Positions 1 to 12,000 of a stretch of DNA of 64,000 nt are shown piece by piece; the first letter of the stretch is position 1; every line of letters begins with the position of its first letter. Origin of the DNA: Apostichopus japonicus (taxonomy: Eukaryota; Echinodermata; Holothuroidea; Aspidochirotida; Stichopodidae). The stretch is taken from assembly GCF_037975245.1 (NCBI RefSeq), contig NC_092582.1, forward strand, positions 19,122,577 to 19,186,576. The letters are read 5' to 3'. The position numbers and the translations under genes are program-made. The notes under the pieces were generated by a model, which did not search any database, was not told the origin of the DNA, and saw only the letters and a program-made list of their open reading frames with translations.

Positions 1-42
1 TTCTTTTGGAACTCTGATAGATGGGCAGGTAAACGGGGATTT

Positions 43-131
43 ATATAAGGAGGGATCTCATTGGTGGGATTTCTATAAGGATGGATCTTATTGGTGGGAT
101 TTCTATAAGGATGGATCGTATTGGTGGGATT
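43..131. repeat. Three-copy 30-bp tandem repeat
   Basis: Three adjacent copies of a unit containing TATAAGGATGGATCTTATTG, with few mismatches. It is a small intronic minisatellite with no visible coding or regulatory role. Confidence 0.85.
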
Positions 132-2770
132 AATTCTTAGTAGGTTATAGATTACTACATAATGTGTCATTGATTACTTTGTGTGTTAAGTCAAAGTGTT
201 TCTGTAAGGTTCCAGGAATGGAAGGAAAAAAGCTTTCATATATCCTGAGGCAAATGGAGAAATAATAAAGGATGGGATATTTGGCTGAAAAGTAACAACA
301 AGGGGTTATCTCTTATCTGACTTACTTTTCCTTCAATGTCAAAATTTTAAAATTGCTTTTTAATTTTTTTTTATTATAGAAGATAAGAAATGAGCTGATG
401 TACTTAAAGAACATCTTTGGATATTTTATGTCATCTAAAAAGCATCAGTAGGCCTAATTTTCTGCATGCATTATACATTGTAAAAAGTAGTTCCTCATAG
501 TTTCTGGGCCTTCAAATTGTTCCTAGCTATGAGACAGTGTTGAACTATGTAGACAATTGAATTATGCCACAGTAGATATAAATGAAAATAATTTTAGGGT
601 GGGATGGAATGTTTGTTGAAGTTGAATGAGCATGAGTGACCATAATGTGATAGTATATAGCATGTTTAGAGGCAATAATACTTGATGACCTTAAATGTTA
701 CAGTCAACTCTCTGCCTCACCATCTTTGCACGTATGGTGTGAAGTGTGCACTGTGGCGGCACCAGCCAAGGAAATCTGCAGGGGGGGGGGGTGTGGGGGA
801 AGGGAGGCATATAGTTTTTTTTTGGGGGGGGGGAGAGAGGTTGCACAAAATATAACACTGATATGGGGCAAGGTTCTAAAGGGAGGGGTTTTCCTTTCAA
901 TTTTGGTAATTTTCCTTAAGTCTTAAGTTAAGTGACTTACATGCACAATGGTGCTATCTGCTGACAATTTCTCACACTAATTCATTGCATTGGTGGCTGT
1001 TTCTAATACAAACGATTAGCCTACTTCTTTATATTTTGGATAAGTAGGAAATCTGATTTTGGGACAATTGGGGGTGGGGGGGCGGCAAGGAGAATCTGGG
1101 GGAAGGCAGTTGCCCCATCATGTCCTCCCTCCCCTCTCCCTGTTGTGCTACCACTGTAAGTGCAACAGGCATTGCTATAAGTAGCCATTGGTTTGGGCAA
1201 GGACTCTTGAAGAAGGATGACTTAAAGTTAATAGAAAATTGATTTCAATATGTTGTAAACCGTATGAAACGTTGCAAGCAGGCATGTCATATCTTTACAT
1301 CGCTATAAATTTCTATGAAATGACCTTTTAAACATCAATTAAATGTGGTTGGACAACTTGTAACGGTCTGACACACACATATCACATGGTCAGTTCCTCA
1401 GATGCAACACAAAGCACAATGGGGACAAAGAGAGGACTGTTATGGTCTCAAATAACATGTTTAGATTATATTACGAGTTAGTCCAGCACAAAATGGTGTT
1501 GAAATGTCTTCCAGCAGACTCCAGTGCTCTTTCTTGTCCATTAGAAGTTCAAAGCAAACATTTTTTTATTGAGGTATCAGAATTTATAAAATAGTGGATT
1601 AATGAACACTAACAATGAAGCTTGCAATAAGGAGCCAACATCATCATAACCTCTTTAGTAATTATCCAGAGATAAACCATATTGTATGAGGTGAATATCT
1701 TAACAAATGAAAAAAACAGAACAGCTTTAAGCAACTTTGACCAGCTCTCAACTATTCTTCTTTTCTCGGATTGTGACGATGAAGACTGAAATTCTGACTA
1801 AAAGTCATTCTGTAAATTTCAATCTGGTATCCTATGAAGGCTCTTTGGTGGTTTGGGTCAAGTGTGTGAGAGTGGGGGGGTTGAGGGGGGGTTGAGGGGG
1901 GTGGAGAGAAAGGAATGTTAAAGGGATACTAGCTTCATTGGCCATGAGTAGCTTTAATGATTATTTCAAGACCTGCAGGCCTCCTTTATATCTGTGCATT
2001 TCTACTGTTAGGACTACTGCTGGCATTGGTGATTACTATTATGTACTAATAATAATATTAATAAGCTAACTTGTGTAGTGCAATACGTGATGGCTTCAAA
2101 GTGCTTTAAATACCACCATAAAATGTATAAAAACAACAAACCTTACTGTTAGTATATATACACTCAGACAGATCTCATTAAAACAAATTGATGTCAGAGG
2201 AGAGTATTTAAAATTATATTCTTTTGAAGGAGATGCCCCACCCCCCTCCTCTAAAGACAACAAAGTATTGAATGTTTAGAATGATGTTCACTGTCTCATG
2301 TTGTTATTAGGTAAACATATAAGTATAGACTCACACTCTTAGGTGACCCCAGGGGTCTTGGAAGAGGGAACCAAGGATCAAAACAGTAGTTAGGGAGTTT
2401 AGACAGTGTTTTGTCAAAACTTTGTAATGTTGATGGGACAGTGCAACATGGTTTAATATCATGAATGTATACATGTGAAGACCCAGTCCTGTGAAGTTAG
2501 ACTTAATCTTTTTTTTCAAGATTTTTTTTGTCACAGACAGTTTTTCATTCCAGGTAATTTACAAAATATCTTTTCTTTTCTTCAGCTTTGCTTTCCCTTA
2601 TTTTATGTTATGTGTGTCCCTTCAACATTTTCATTTTCTGAATCTTATAATAGAAAAAATTTGTTCCAGCTTATGGGGTGTGGGATGGGGTGGGGGGGGG
2701 GGTTGGATGGGTGTTATTCACTTAAAGAGATCATTACTGTATGCAGAATAAAACAAGATGCTTATTATCA

Positions 2771-2862
2771 CAATATACCTAAAGTTTAATACCAATCAAT
2801 ATACCTAAAGTTTAATACCATTCAATATACCTACAGTTCAATACCATTCAATATGCCTATAA
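2771..2862. repeat. Three-copy 30-bp tandem repeat just before an exon
   Basis: Three copies of a unit containing ATACCTAAAGTTTAATACCA lie 46 bases upstream of the exon at 2908, in the region where the branch point would be expected. Confidence 0.85.
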
Positions 2863-2907
2863 GGTAGATTAACTTTCTACAATCAATTTCCTTCTGTCTC
2901 ATCACAG

Positions 2908-3093
2908 CCTGTAACTGCAACGGTCAGTCCGAGACCTGCTTCTTCGACCAACGGTTGTACGACAGTACAGGTCACGGAGGTCACTGCACCGACTGCCGGA
3001 GGAACACTGCGGGCGTCAACTGCGAGAGATGCGAGACCAACTACTACGAGGACCGAAACGGAGAGTGCATCGATTGTCAATGTGATCCCATAG
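2908..3093 (+). CDS. LAMC1-like: Laminin gamma exon a: LE repeat 2 and start of LE 3
   Basis: Encodes [13 protein letters not shown], an [11 protein letters not shown] segment and CERC, a complete eight-cysteine LE repeat, then the first cysteines of the next. Acceptor ATCACAG precedes it; donor GTGCGT follows. It begins with the last two bases of a codon and ends with one base over. Confidence 0.95.
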   Translation, partial: PVTATVSPRPASSTNGCTTVQVTEVTAPTAGGTLRASTARDARPTTTRTETESASIVNVIP

Positions 3094-6000
3094 GTGCGTT
3101 GCATTCTCTTTAGTGTGCCTACAATGGCTGACCCTTTCCAAACTGCTTGCATCTCTGTCTGTTTGTTCAAAATTCAATATATCTAGGAATATAAGTGAAG
3201 ATTATGACACAGAAAGTTGGTGACTGTTAAGTAATTTAGTACTGTTGGGTAATACCTTTACGATGCATATTATTGTAAAGCAACAAATCCAACGTGAAAA
3301 ATGATAAAACAAATTTATATACGACCACATGAATCATCCACATTGCTGGGTTAGCACCCAGTGATATTTATCCTGCCCTGGAAACCACTCGGAAAGTAAT
3401 TTCCGATTGCGATAGTGCATCTACTTGTCAAGCTGGTCGGGTTGCATTTTATAAAGACACGATCTGAGAGGAAGTTTAAATGACCCCCTAATTCTTTATA
3501 GATTGTGATCTCGTTTTTGTTGATGTCTGCGAGTTATGAACACCGTTTATTTTCTTTGTATTCTCACATGCATCCTTTTGAGCGATCCATATTTACAGCA
3601 TGGCTGTTTAATAGTCCAGGTTCCTGTGACAACGGTATTCTCAGAAAAGTCATGCAGATTTGTACTTTTAATATGAATTTGTACACAAATGCCAAAAGTA
3701 ATAGAAATGTGAAAAAAGTGTTGGCAACATTCCAACTACACATGTATTTTCTTCATAATTCTCTTACCTGTCTCTCCTATACATAAGCACTCCAGTTTAC
3801 CCTGGCCTAAGAACATTCTTTCACTACACCCCTAGTGTTCCTCTCTGTTCCTCTCTGTCTTCCAAATCGACCATTCAGAAGCCCGACACGGGGCAGCTTC
3901 GAACAGGTTTTTTTGTGTTTTGAATTACGGCTGGTATTACATTATCTGTGGATTGTTATGACCGGCGGGAAATTTTCGTGGTCTTAATTTCAACTTCCAC
4001 AAGTTACTGTATGGGGTGTTCATGAAAGTTTGGTTGTGTTTGTTTTATCCTAGGTTCACTCCATCTACAGTGTGACAGCAGAGGTTCATGCCAGTGCAGA
4101 GATGGTGTTGGTGGTGTCAAGTGTGACCGCTGCTTACCTAATTTCCATGACTTTGGTGTCACTGGTTGCAGGTATTGTACCATTATAGCATCTTATCTGG
4201 CATCAGGGCCGCAACCACCTTTTGCAGGGGGGTGGGGGAGGGGGAGGTATTTTAAATCATCCAGGGATAGGTCTAAAAGTTAAGTCATCAGTTGAGAGGT
4301 CTAAAATGTTAAGTCATCTGGTGAGGGGTCTAAAAAGTCGTCCAGTAGGGGGGGGGGGGTCTAAGGGGTGTTCCTTCCCCTGTGACAAATTTTGGTAAAA
4401 TGGTGGATGGTTTCAGACCTGTGCAAAGTGGGTGCTATACTTTACAAATTTGGAAATAAATGTTGAAGAATTTTCATTCTTTAGGTTTTGCAGCAACTAC
4501 ATGTTGTTTATTAATGAACTGTACAGTAGAAATGTTGATAACATTCTGTCTGCTAGTGGGGGGAAAACAAAGAGATAAGGACAAGAAGCAGACAAAAGTA
4601 ACAAAGTTTGGTTTAATTGTGATCTTCAAGCGTGACAGTTGTAAGTGCTTTAGTTTGAGAATTGTTTCCAACTGGATTTAGCCTTCCTGGAGAGTTGACT
4701 GTTGGAAAGTTCAACTGTCCAAGGCGAACTCTGTGCTTCTTTCTGTGATAGTTATTCAGCCGTTTTCATGTGATCCTTTCTTTGAAGGGGGGGGGGGAGT
4801 TCATGAATATTTATGAGATTCACCCACCCTATTTCACATCCTGCGCTAGGAAACATCCATAGGAAATGTTCTTGTATGTGAAGGATATTTGCGTAGGAAG
4901 TGTGATTTGTTCATGGAGAAAACACTGTATTCACGATATATCCTTACAATTAAACCTAACTGTCATAATGAGGTGTGGGGGGGGGGGGGGTGGGGTCACC
5001 TGCCAAGAACTTAGGTAGAACAAAATGGGCATGTGATTAGTATGGGCTGGTCATAAGAGACCGAGATTTATGCTAATTTGGTCTTTAAATTTGTAAATTA
5101 CAATTTTTAAGTTTCCTCTTTGCCTCTCAGGAGCTGTGATTGTTATGTAGCAGGAAGCATGAACAACCAGCCGGAATGTGACAGTTATACCGGAAGGTGT
5201 AGCTGTAAGGAGAATGTAGAAGGCAAGCAGTGTGAAAGGTGAGAGACTAAACAGTACTTTACCTCTGATCATGTACAGGTACCTCATCATCATCTGAATG
5301 AACAGTGTTATTCTGGGTTTTTGAGCTGATCTCTGGAAAAGTCACAAAATTAGGAGACATCCACCCCGCATGCTACAACAGGTCAAAAGGGCTCTTCTGG
5401 AGTCTGTATAGAGTTTGATGTCAAATCAGTCCCCCCCCTGATGCACTATGATCTGTTCTGTGTAGAGATCTCTGAATTAAATTTAACACAGTCCCGTGAA
5501 AAGCACTCACCGTCATGCGAACACGCCAAAGGAACTTGCAGATGAGGGGTGACCAGTTAAAGGTTCCACTTGTGCAGTTTGGCCGAACGAAGAAAGGGGA
5601 TTTAGAAAACATGAGTCGAGGCGATTTAAACAATTTTTTTGACTTGAAACTTGTAAAATGTTTTGGAAAAGAACTATTTCTGGAATAGTTATGAACAAAG
5701 TTACTCATATGCCACCAGTGACCAACTGACAGTACCGTTATGATCTGCGGTTATTAGGCCACAGCTTGTTTAATGTAGTGGAACTGATACGGTTGATAGG
5801 ACAACACCATGTGGACAGTGTATAGAGTCCCATTAATTTCACAAACCTTACCAAAATGAAATTTGTATTAGTTAATGCCCAATAAATAAATACTTCCCCA
5901 AAGCAGGAGGTTTAAAGAATGAAAATCCAGGATCTGAGTTGATACAAAAATGTTGATGAATGTGATAACATTTTGGACACTTTATTGTGGCGTTAATGTT

Positions 6001-9000
6001 GATGAAGGTGTAGGAAATATATATATTTTTTGGGGCATTTTTACATTTGTTTGTTGGGCAAGATTGTAAAACATTACAGAGGTTATCGCGAATCTTTCAT
6101 TAAGACGAGAATGATGCTCTCTATATTCAAAACATTCTTCTCCATTTGACAAAAGTTAATAAGAAATGATCTTGTGTGTGTATGTTGTAAATGTACTCCA
6201 GTATTTTATTCCTGAGTCCTTCCTTCTCTTCCTCCTCAGATGTAAAGCTGGCTTCTTTAACTTGCAAGAGTCCGACCAGTTTGGTTGCATGGCCTGCTTC
6301 TGCTACGGCCACTCCTCGGACTGTACCTCAGCTCCTGGATTTGAATTAAGCTTTGTAGATGATGATTTCACATCAGGTACTAGAAGTATGCAAACTGGGA
6401 ATTAAAGAAGGAGGGATAGGGAGGAAGGGGGGGGGGCTGTTAACAAACTGTTTATCTACTACAAAAACCCTGTGCAGTTTAATATAAACTCAGTCTAATA
6501 CATTATGTAATCAGAGATTACAAGGCTAAGCAGCAGTTATGAATCTACATATTGAACAGAACAGAGACAATTGATGTAGGGAAGCATTTTTAGATGAGAT
6601 GTCACAAAACCTACCCAAAGTTCTTGTGAACAGTAGAATAATAATAATAATAATAATAACAAAAATTGTATTGAGAAAACAAATGGAGGGAGAAGAAAAA
6701 GCAAGTAGATTACTGAATTCAAGGTGAATTGAAATGATACTGAAAGCAAAGGTGAATTGAAATGATACTGAATTCAAAGGTGTATTGAAATGATACTGAA
6801 TTCAAAGGTGAATTGAAAAGATATTGAATTCAAGGTGAATTGAAAAGATATTGAATTCAGGGTGGATTGAAATGATACTGAATTCAAAGGTGGATTGAAA
6901 TGATATTGAAGTCAAGGTGAATTGAAAAGATATTGAATTCAAGGTAAATTTGAAATGATACTGAATTCAAAGGTGAATTGAAAAAGATATAGAATTCAAG
7001 GTGGATTGAAATGATACTGAATTCAAAGGTGAATTGAAATGATACTGAATTCAAAGGTGAATTTGAAATGATACTGAATTCAAAGGTGAATTGAAATGAT
7101 ATTGAATTAAAGGTGAATTGAAATGATACTGAATTCAAGGTAAATTTGAAATGATACTGAATTCAAGGTGAATTGAAATGATACTGAATTCAAAGGTGAA
7201 TTGAAATGATATCGAAATCAAGGTGTTTTTGAAAAGATATCAACTTTTATGTGAATTTTAAATGATGTTGAATTTTGAAGAAAATGTTTCCTGTAAATAA
7301 TTGAAATAAATATGAAATTGACTTTAAATCTTGTCTCCTTCCATTTCAGGTCTCAATGATTGGATGGTAGAGTACGCCGATGGTAGCGTGGATACCCCTG
7401 TATACAACGCCATCAGGAGAGACATCGCCGTGGCATCAGACGAGGACACTGGGGAAGTTTACTTTGTTGCTCCCGGTAAGATATAAATAACTATGACATC
7501 ACCTACGTTCATCCGAGATGTTGATCGATGTATTCTCACCCCTCTCTTGTTTTCAGAAAAAAATCTCTTTGCGAGAAAAACGAAGGAGAGAGTAATAGAA
7601 ATACTTTCAATACGTTCCAGTGATAATTTATATGTCCCAGAATCTATGAATGTTGAAAATTTGCAAGTGTTTGGTCTGTGTTGAAAAGTTGTTGGGATAC
7701 ATCTAGTTTAATGCTGCTGGTAGTAAGTATGCAACGTTCACATTTCTTAAACGTACATCTTTCTGTCAGTTCTCCCTATTCACCAAACATAGCCTCCAAA
7801 TGTCTGGTTCTATCCTTCACCCCACCCCCCTTCTGGAGAATCCAATGTTTGTAAACAAGATTGTTGTGTGTTGTTTCCAGGGAAGAGACACATAAGAGTA
7901 TTATTTCATACAGTTTAATTTGTTGTTTGGGTTCATTAGACACATCACACTCTTTCATCTTGGGAGTAACCTTTGACTACCAGCAATACAAAAGGCTAGT
8001 CAGGTCAATGTCAGAACAGATGTCTTTATTCTTCACAAAGTTAGTTACTTTTCCAAATAGACATCAACTCATAGTCAAATTTAACCAAACTGTCTAGCAA
8101 ATTGCCTCAGCACGTCTTCTTTGAACGCAAGAATCCGGGCACACATGTTCAAATTGTATTTGAAGTCATGAGGAATAATTATCACCTTCTTGCAACGATA
8201 CGATCGAAAAGAGAGATGTAATTGTGTCGGTTTAGAGCGTCGCTCTCAAGTACGTGGGTGAATTCGAACTGGGGATGTTTGGTTACATACTTTTCTAAAA
8301 GAGATGCAGCCAGATATATTTTCTTCTTATTTTATAGAATTTTTCACTAGTTATGAAAAACAGGTTTCTTTTGTGGTGGGTGGTTGCTTCCTTAGGGAAG
8401 GAAAAAACTTGTTCCATTATTCTTCCATTATTAACATACCCCTTATCAGTACATAAATTTTGGGTCATTATTCAGGCCATATTAATAATTTTCATTTTTC
8501 CCCACACTCAGACAAATATTTAGGAGATAAGCGATCAAGCTACGGCAGGGACTTCAGCTTCCAACTTCGACTGGGGTCTGGTGACATTGTCCTTTCACCC
8601 AAGGGTTTGATATTAGAAGGTGACGGAATAACCATTTATGCACCTATCGTTGCCCAGGGCAACTCTAGACCTGGCATAGTTGCCAAGAAATATACTTTCA
8701 GGTGAGTTGGCCACATGCTATTTTTCTTTTTAGTGGACACTGTCTCAGTTTTAACATTAATTTTTCCTTTCTGTTTGCTCAGATTTGATCAAATGTTCTG
8801 TTCCTAAATTAATGTCTTGCCAAGTTTTAGTTCCAACATACTCTCCACCCAGCCCTCTCCCCACCCAGCCCTCTCCCCACCCAGCCCTCTCCCCAACCAG
8901 CCTTCTTTCTAATCTCAGCCCTCTTTCTAATCTCAGCCCTCTTTCTAATCTCAGCCCTCTTTCTTATCTCAGCCCTCTTTCTAATCTCAGCCCTCTCCCC

Positions 9001-12000
9001 ACCCAGCCCTCTCCCCAACCAGCCCTCTCCCCAACCAGCCCTCTTTCTAATCTCAGCCCTCTTCCAATCTAAGCCCTCTTTCTAATCTCAGCCCTCTTTC
9101 TAATCTCAGCCCTCTTTCTAATCTCAGCCCTCTTTCTAATCTCAGCCCTCTCCCCACCCAACCCTCTTTCTACTCTCAGCCCTCCTGTCACAATTGCCTT
9201 TACTTGTCGCTCCATTTGACTCAAGGAAAATATCCTCTAAACCTCAGATATTTCATTTTGAAGCAAAAACAGCTGTTATTAAATGAGTATTTCTGGTTTC
9301 TTCTCCATCAGTCTGAGGAATGAAAGAGACCTCGGTTGGGTACAGAACCCGACAGCCTATGACGTCCAGAGAGTTCTCTCAAACCTTTCAGGTCTTAAGA
9401 TCAGAGCCACGTATTCCCAAGGAGGTAATCATTAATCGCATTTATGAGATGGCAACATAAATATCTCTTTTCCAAAGTTATGGCAATGTATAGCCTCCAC
9501 CTACACATTTCTGACACCAAAATTGGACTTTTTGGTTAAGTCTAAAATGTCTTAAACTTAGTGTAAAGTGTTTACACAATTTGTTGGCATTTAGAGTTCA
9601 TTTAAGGTCACCAGGGTCAAAATTTGAAATCCCTGTAAACATGCTATCTCCAGATAGGAATATTTATTGGCTCTCATATTTTGCACTGCCTTCCCGATAA
9701 TGGGTAACAAAACCTTGTTGTTTTTGGTGGAGGTCAAAGGTCACACTCTGTAAAGCCCCATAAACACAAACCATGTAAACTTGTTATCTCAAAATAGGTT
9801 ACATCACATAGCTCCTATTTTGGCATGTGTCTTTCTTATAATGAGTACAAGAACCTTATGGGTGGAGGTCAAAGGTCATTTGGGTTCAGCAAATTTCTAA
9901 ATGTCAAAAAATCAGAAGTACTTTATCTTGAGCACTTTACCTTCAAAAGGAGATTATATATGCATGGTAGATTACCCAAATGATAAGTATAGTTGCTCCG
10001 CAATTTGATATAGCTTTGCCTCACTGATGGTCTTTGCTTACATGTCAATTGATGATATTGTTCTTAGATTCTCAGTAACTTTCAGTAAACAGTAAAGCCA
10101 TTCGAAGCGGAGTGGAGGCCATACACTCTTACATTTACGCAAATGTCTCATCCCCTTTGAGAGTTTCTTTTACAGGCAAAACTTACTGAAAGAAAAACTT
10201 CAGATCATCATTAACCTCTTACTTTACAGAGACAAAACATTTGGAATAAATGAACTGACTTTTTAAACACTCTCTCGTTTCTCAGCCGGTCAAGGTTTCC
10301 TAGATAACGTACGACTAGAAACGGTCAGGAGGTCAACTGGACCAGGGGGCGAGTCCATCACGTCCATCGAGCTCTGCCGCTGTCCCGACGGTTACGTGGG
10401 CCAGTTTTGCGAGTCCTGTGCTGCAGGATTCCGCCGCGAGCCTCCAAGTGGCGGCCCCTATGCCATGTGCATACCATGCGAGTGCAACGGCCACTCTGAT
10501 ATCTGTGATGTCGATACAGGTAATGCTCGACTTAATTGATACTTAATGGGGGGGGCTCATTTATACGGAGCCAATAAAAATCAATCAGGGTTCGCACAAT
10601 TAGAACTACCAGTCATACAGTCATGAAGGTTAAAGGGTTGGCCAGATTAACTGATGGTAGTGTTTCTACGAAGCTTCTTTTCATACTCTTGTCAAGTTAT
10701 ATGTATTTAATATTTGAAAACAACGTCAGTGATTTTCTAAAAGATACAATCAGTTGGTATTGTGGTAGTAATTAAATGGTATTGCTTGTCCCCTTCCAGA
10801 GATCAATGGTTGGTGGTAAATGTTTCATGTTATGTACATCCATGATCAAATACGGACACCAGGACTATGATACTTTAGAGCTAAGTTTTGTCGCTGTCCA
10901 GAGGTGCTGTCTAGAAATTAACACTGTGAATGTTTGTCTTTTGAAGTCTTTGCAAGGACCATTACACATATACATCATATGTATATATGTGCGTGTATAT
11001 AAACACAGCAGTTTAACCCTGAATTACGATGAGGGTGCTCAGGTGTAAATATGAATCCTATGTAAGTTGGTTAGCTTCATAAAGTGTTTGGCTTATGTAT
11101 GCAGATGTAATATATATGTCAATTACCATCTTCCATTAGGTGTGTGTATATGCCAACACAATACTCTCGGCGACAACTGTGAATTCTGTCAACCTGGTTA
11201 CTATGGCAATGCCCTGGACGGTACTCCCTTTGACTGTCAACTCTGCCCGTGTCCTGGCGGATCGGAGTGCGTGCAGGATGCCTTCGGGGAGGTCATCTGC
11301 ATCAACTGCCCACCAGGCTATGTCGGTGAGTGGATGAGATATCCTCTTATTCTAGGTGACCGGTATCAAAGTGCTTCACAAATCACGGGGAGAGAAGTCT
11401 TCACGCAGTAATGAATTGCAAAAGAGAGAATGTCCAAAAATGGCTGCACGCACTCGTACAGGTTTTTAGCTACCAAAGGCTTTGTAAATTAGCCAGACCA
11501 CTCTGTGACATGGGCCTGTCTGCTAACCTGTACATCAGAAGGGTGACTATATGTGTCACTAGTGACAGTGAAGTAGTAATGGGACAGACAAGATTACAAT
11601 CTGGCTATGTTGTTGTGCAGTCTGGGGAGGATTTTACTGACAATCTTAAAATATTTATGTGGAGTATAGGTCATGTAAGGTCAAAGTGTTGGAAAGTTCG
11701 TCATCCTTTTTGCAAAATCTTGACCACTGGGGACTTTCAGTTCAGTACATCTTTTTGCAAATTACCTAAAAGTCTATTTGTTTGCTAACATTTATTGTCA
11801 TTTCTTCCAGAGATTTTGAAAAGATAACCTGTGGCAGCTATATATGTATTTGTCAATATTGAAAGGTTAACTGAAATTAAATGTCCTTAATCAACAATCA
11901 AAATATATAATCAGCAATCATGTGTTGTTAAAGAAACATAAGTTTGATAAAAATTTGTCGCCCAGGTGGATAGGTAAATGTCAAACGTTTAAATTTTGGG

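Larger units (their letters stand above)
1..2907 (+). other. Intron of the laminin gamma gene (3' part only)
   Basis: No exon is recognisable here. The first laminin exon at 2908 starts in mid-codon (phase needs one base from an upstream exon) in the second LE repeat, so these bases are most simply the end of an intron whose 5' exons lie outside the window. The stretch is AT-rich, with long G runs near 781-791, 827-838, 1069-1082 and 2692-2702, and two small 30-bp tandem repeats listed separately. A segment near 2035-2110 (AAT-rich, then a GTGCTTTAAAT motif) resembles the 3' tails of invertebrate retroelements but is too degraded to name. Confidence 0.6.

Noticed and set aside
2883-3170. Reverse-strand open frame over the first laminin exon
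   Set aside because: A shadow of the GC-rich laminin coding strand; the + frame has the full LE cysteine pattern and splice sites.
8785-9072. Open frame with [10 protein letters not shown] repeats
   Set aside because: Translation of the pyrimidine-rich intronic minisatellite; the flanking laminin exons are already continuous.
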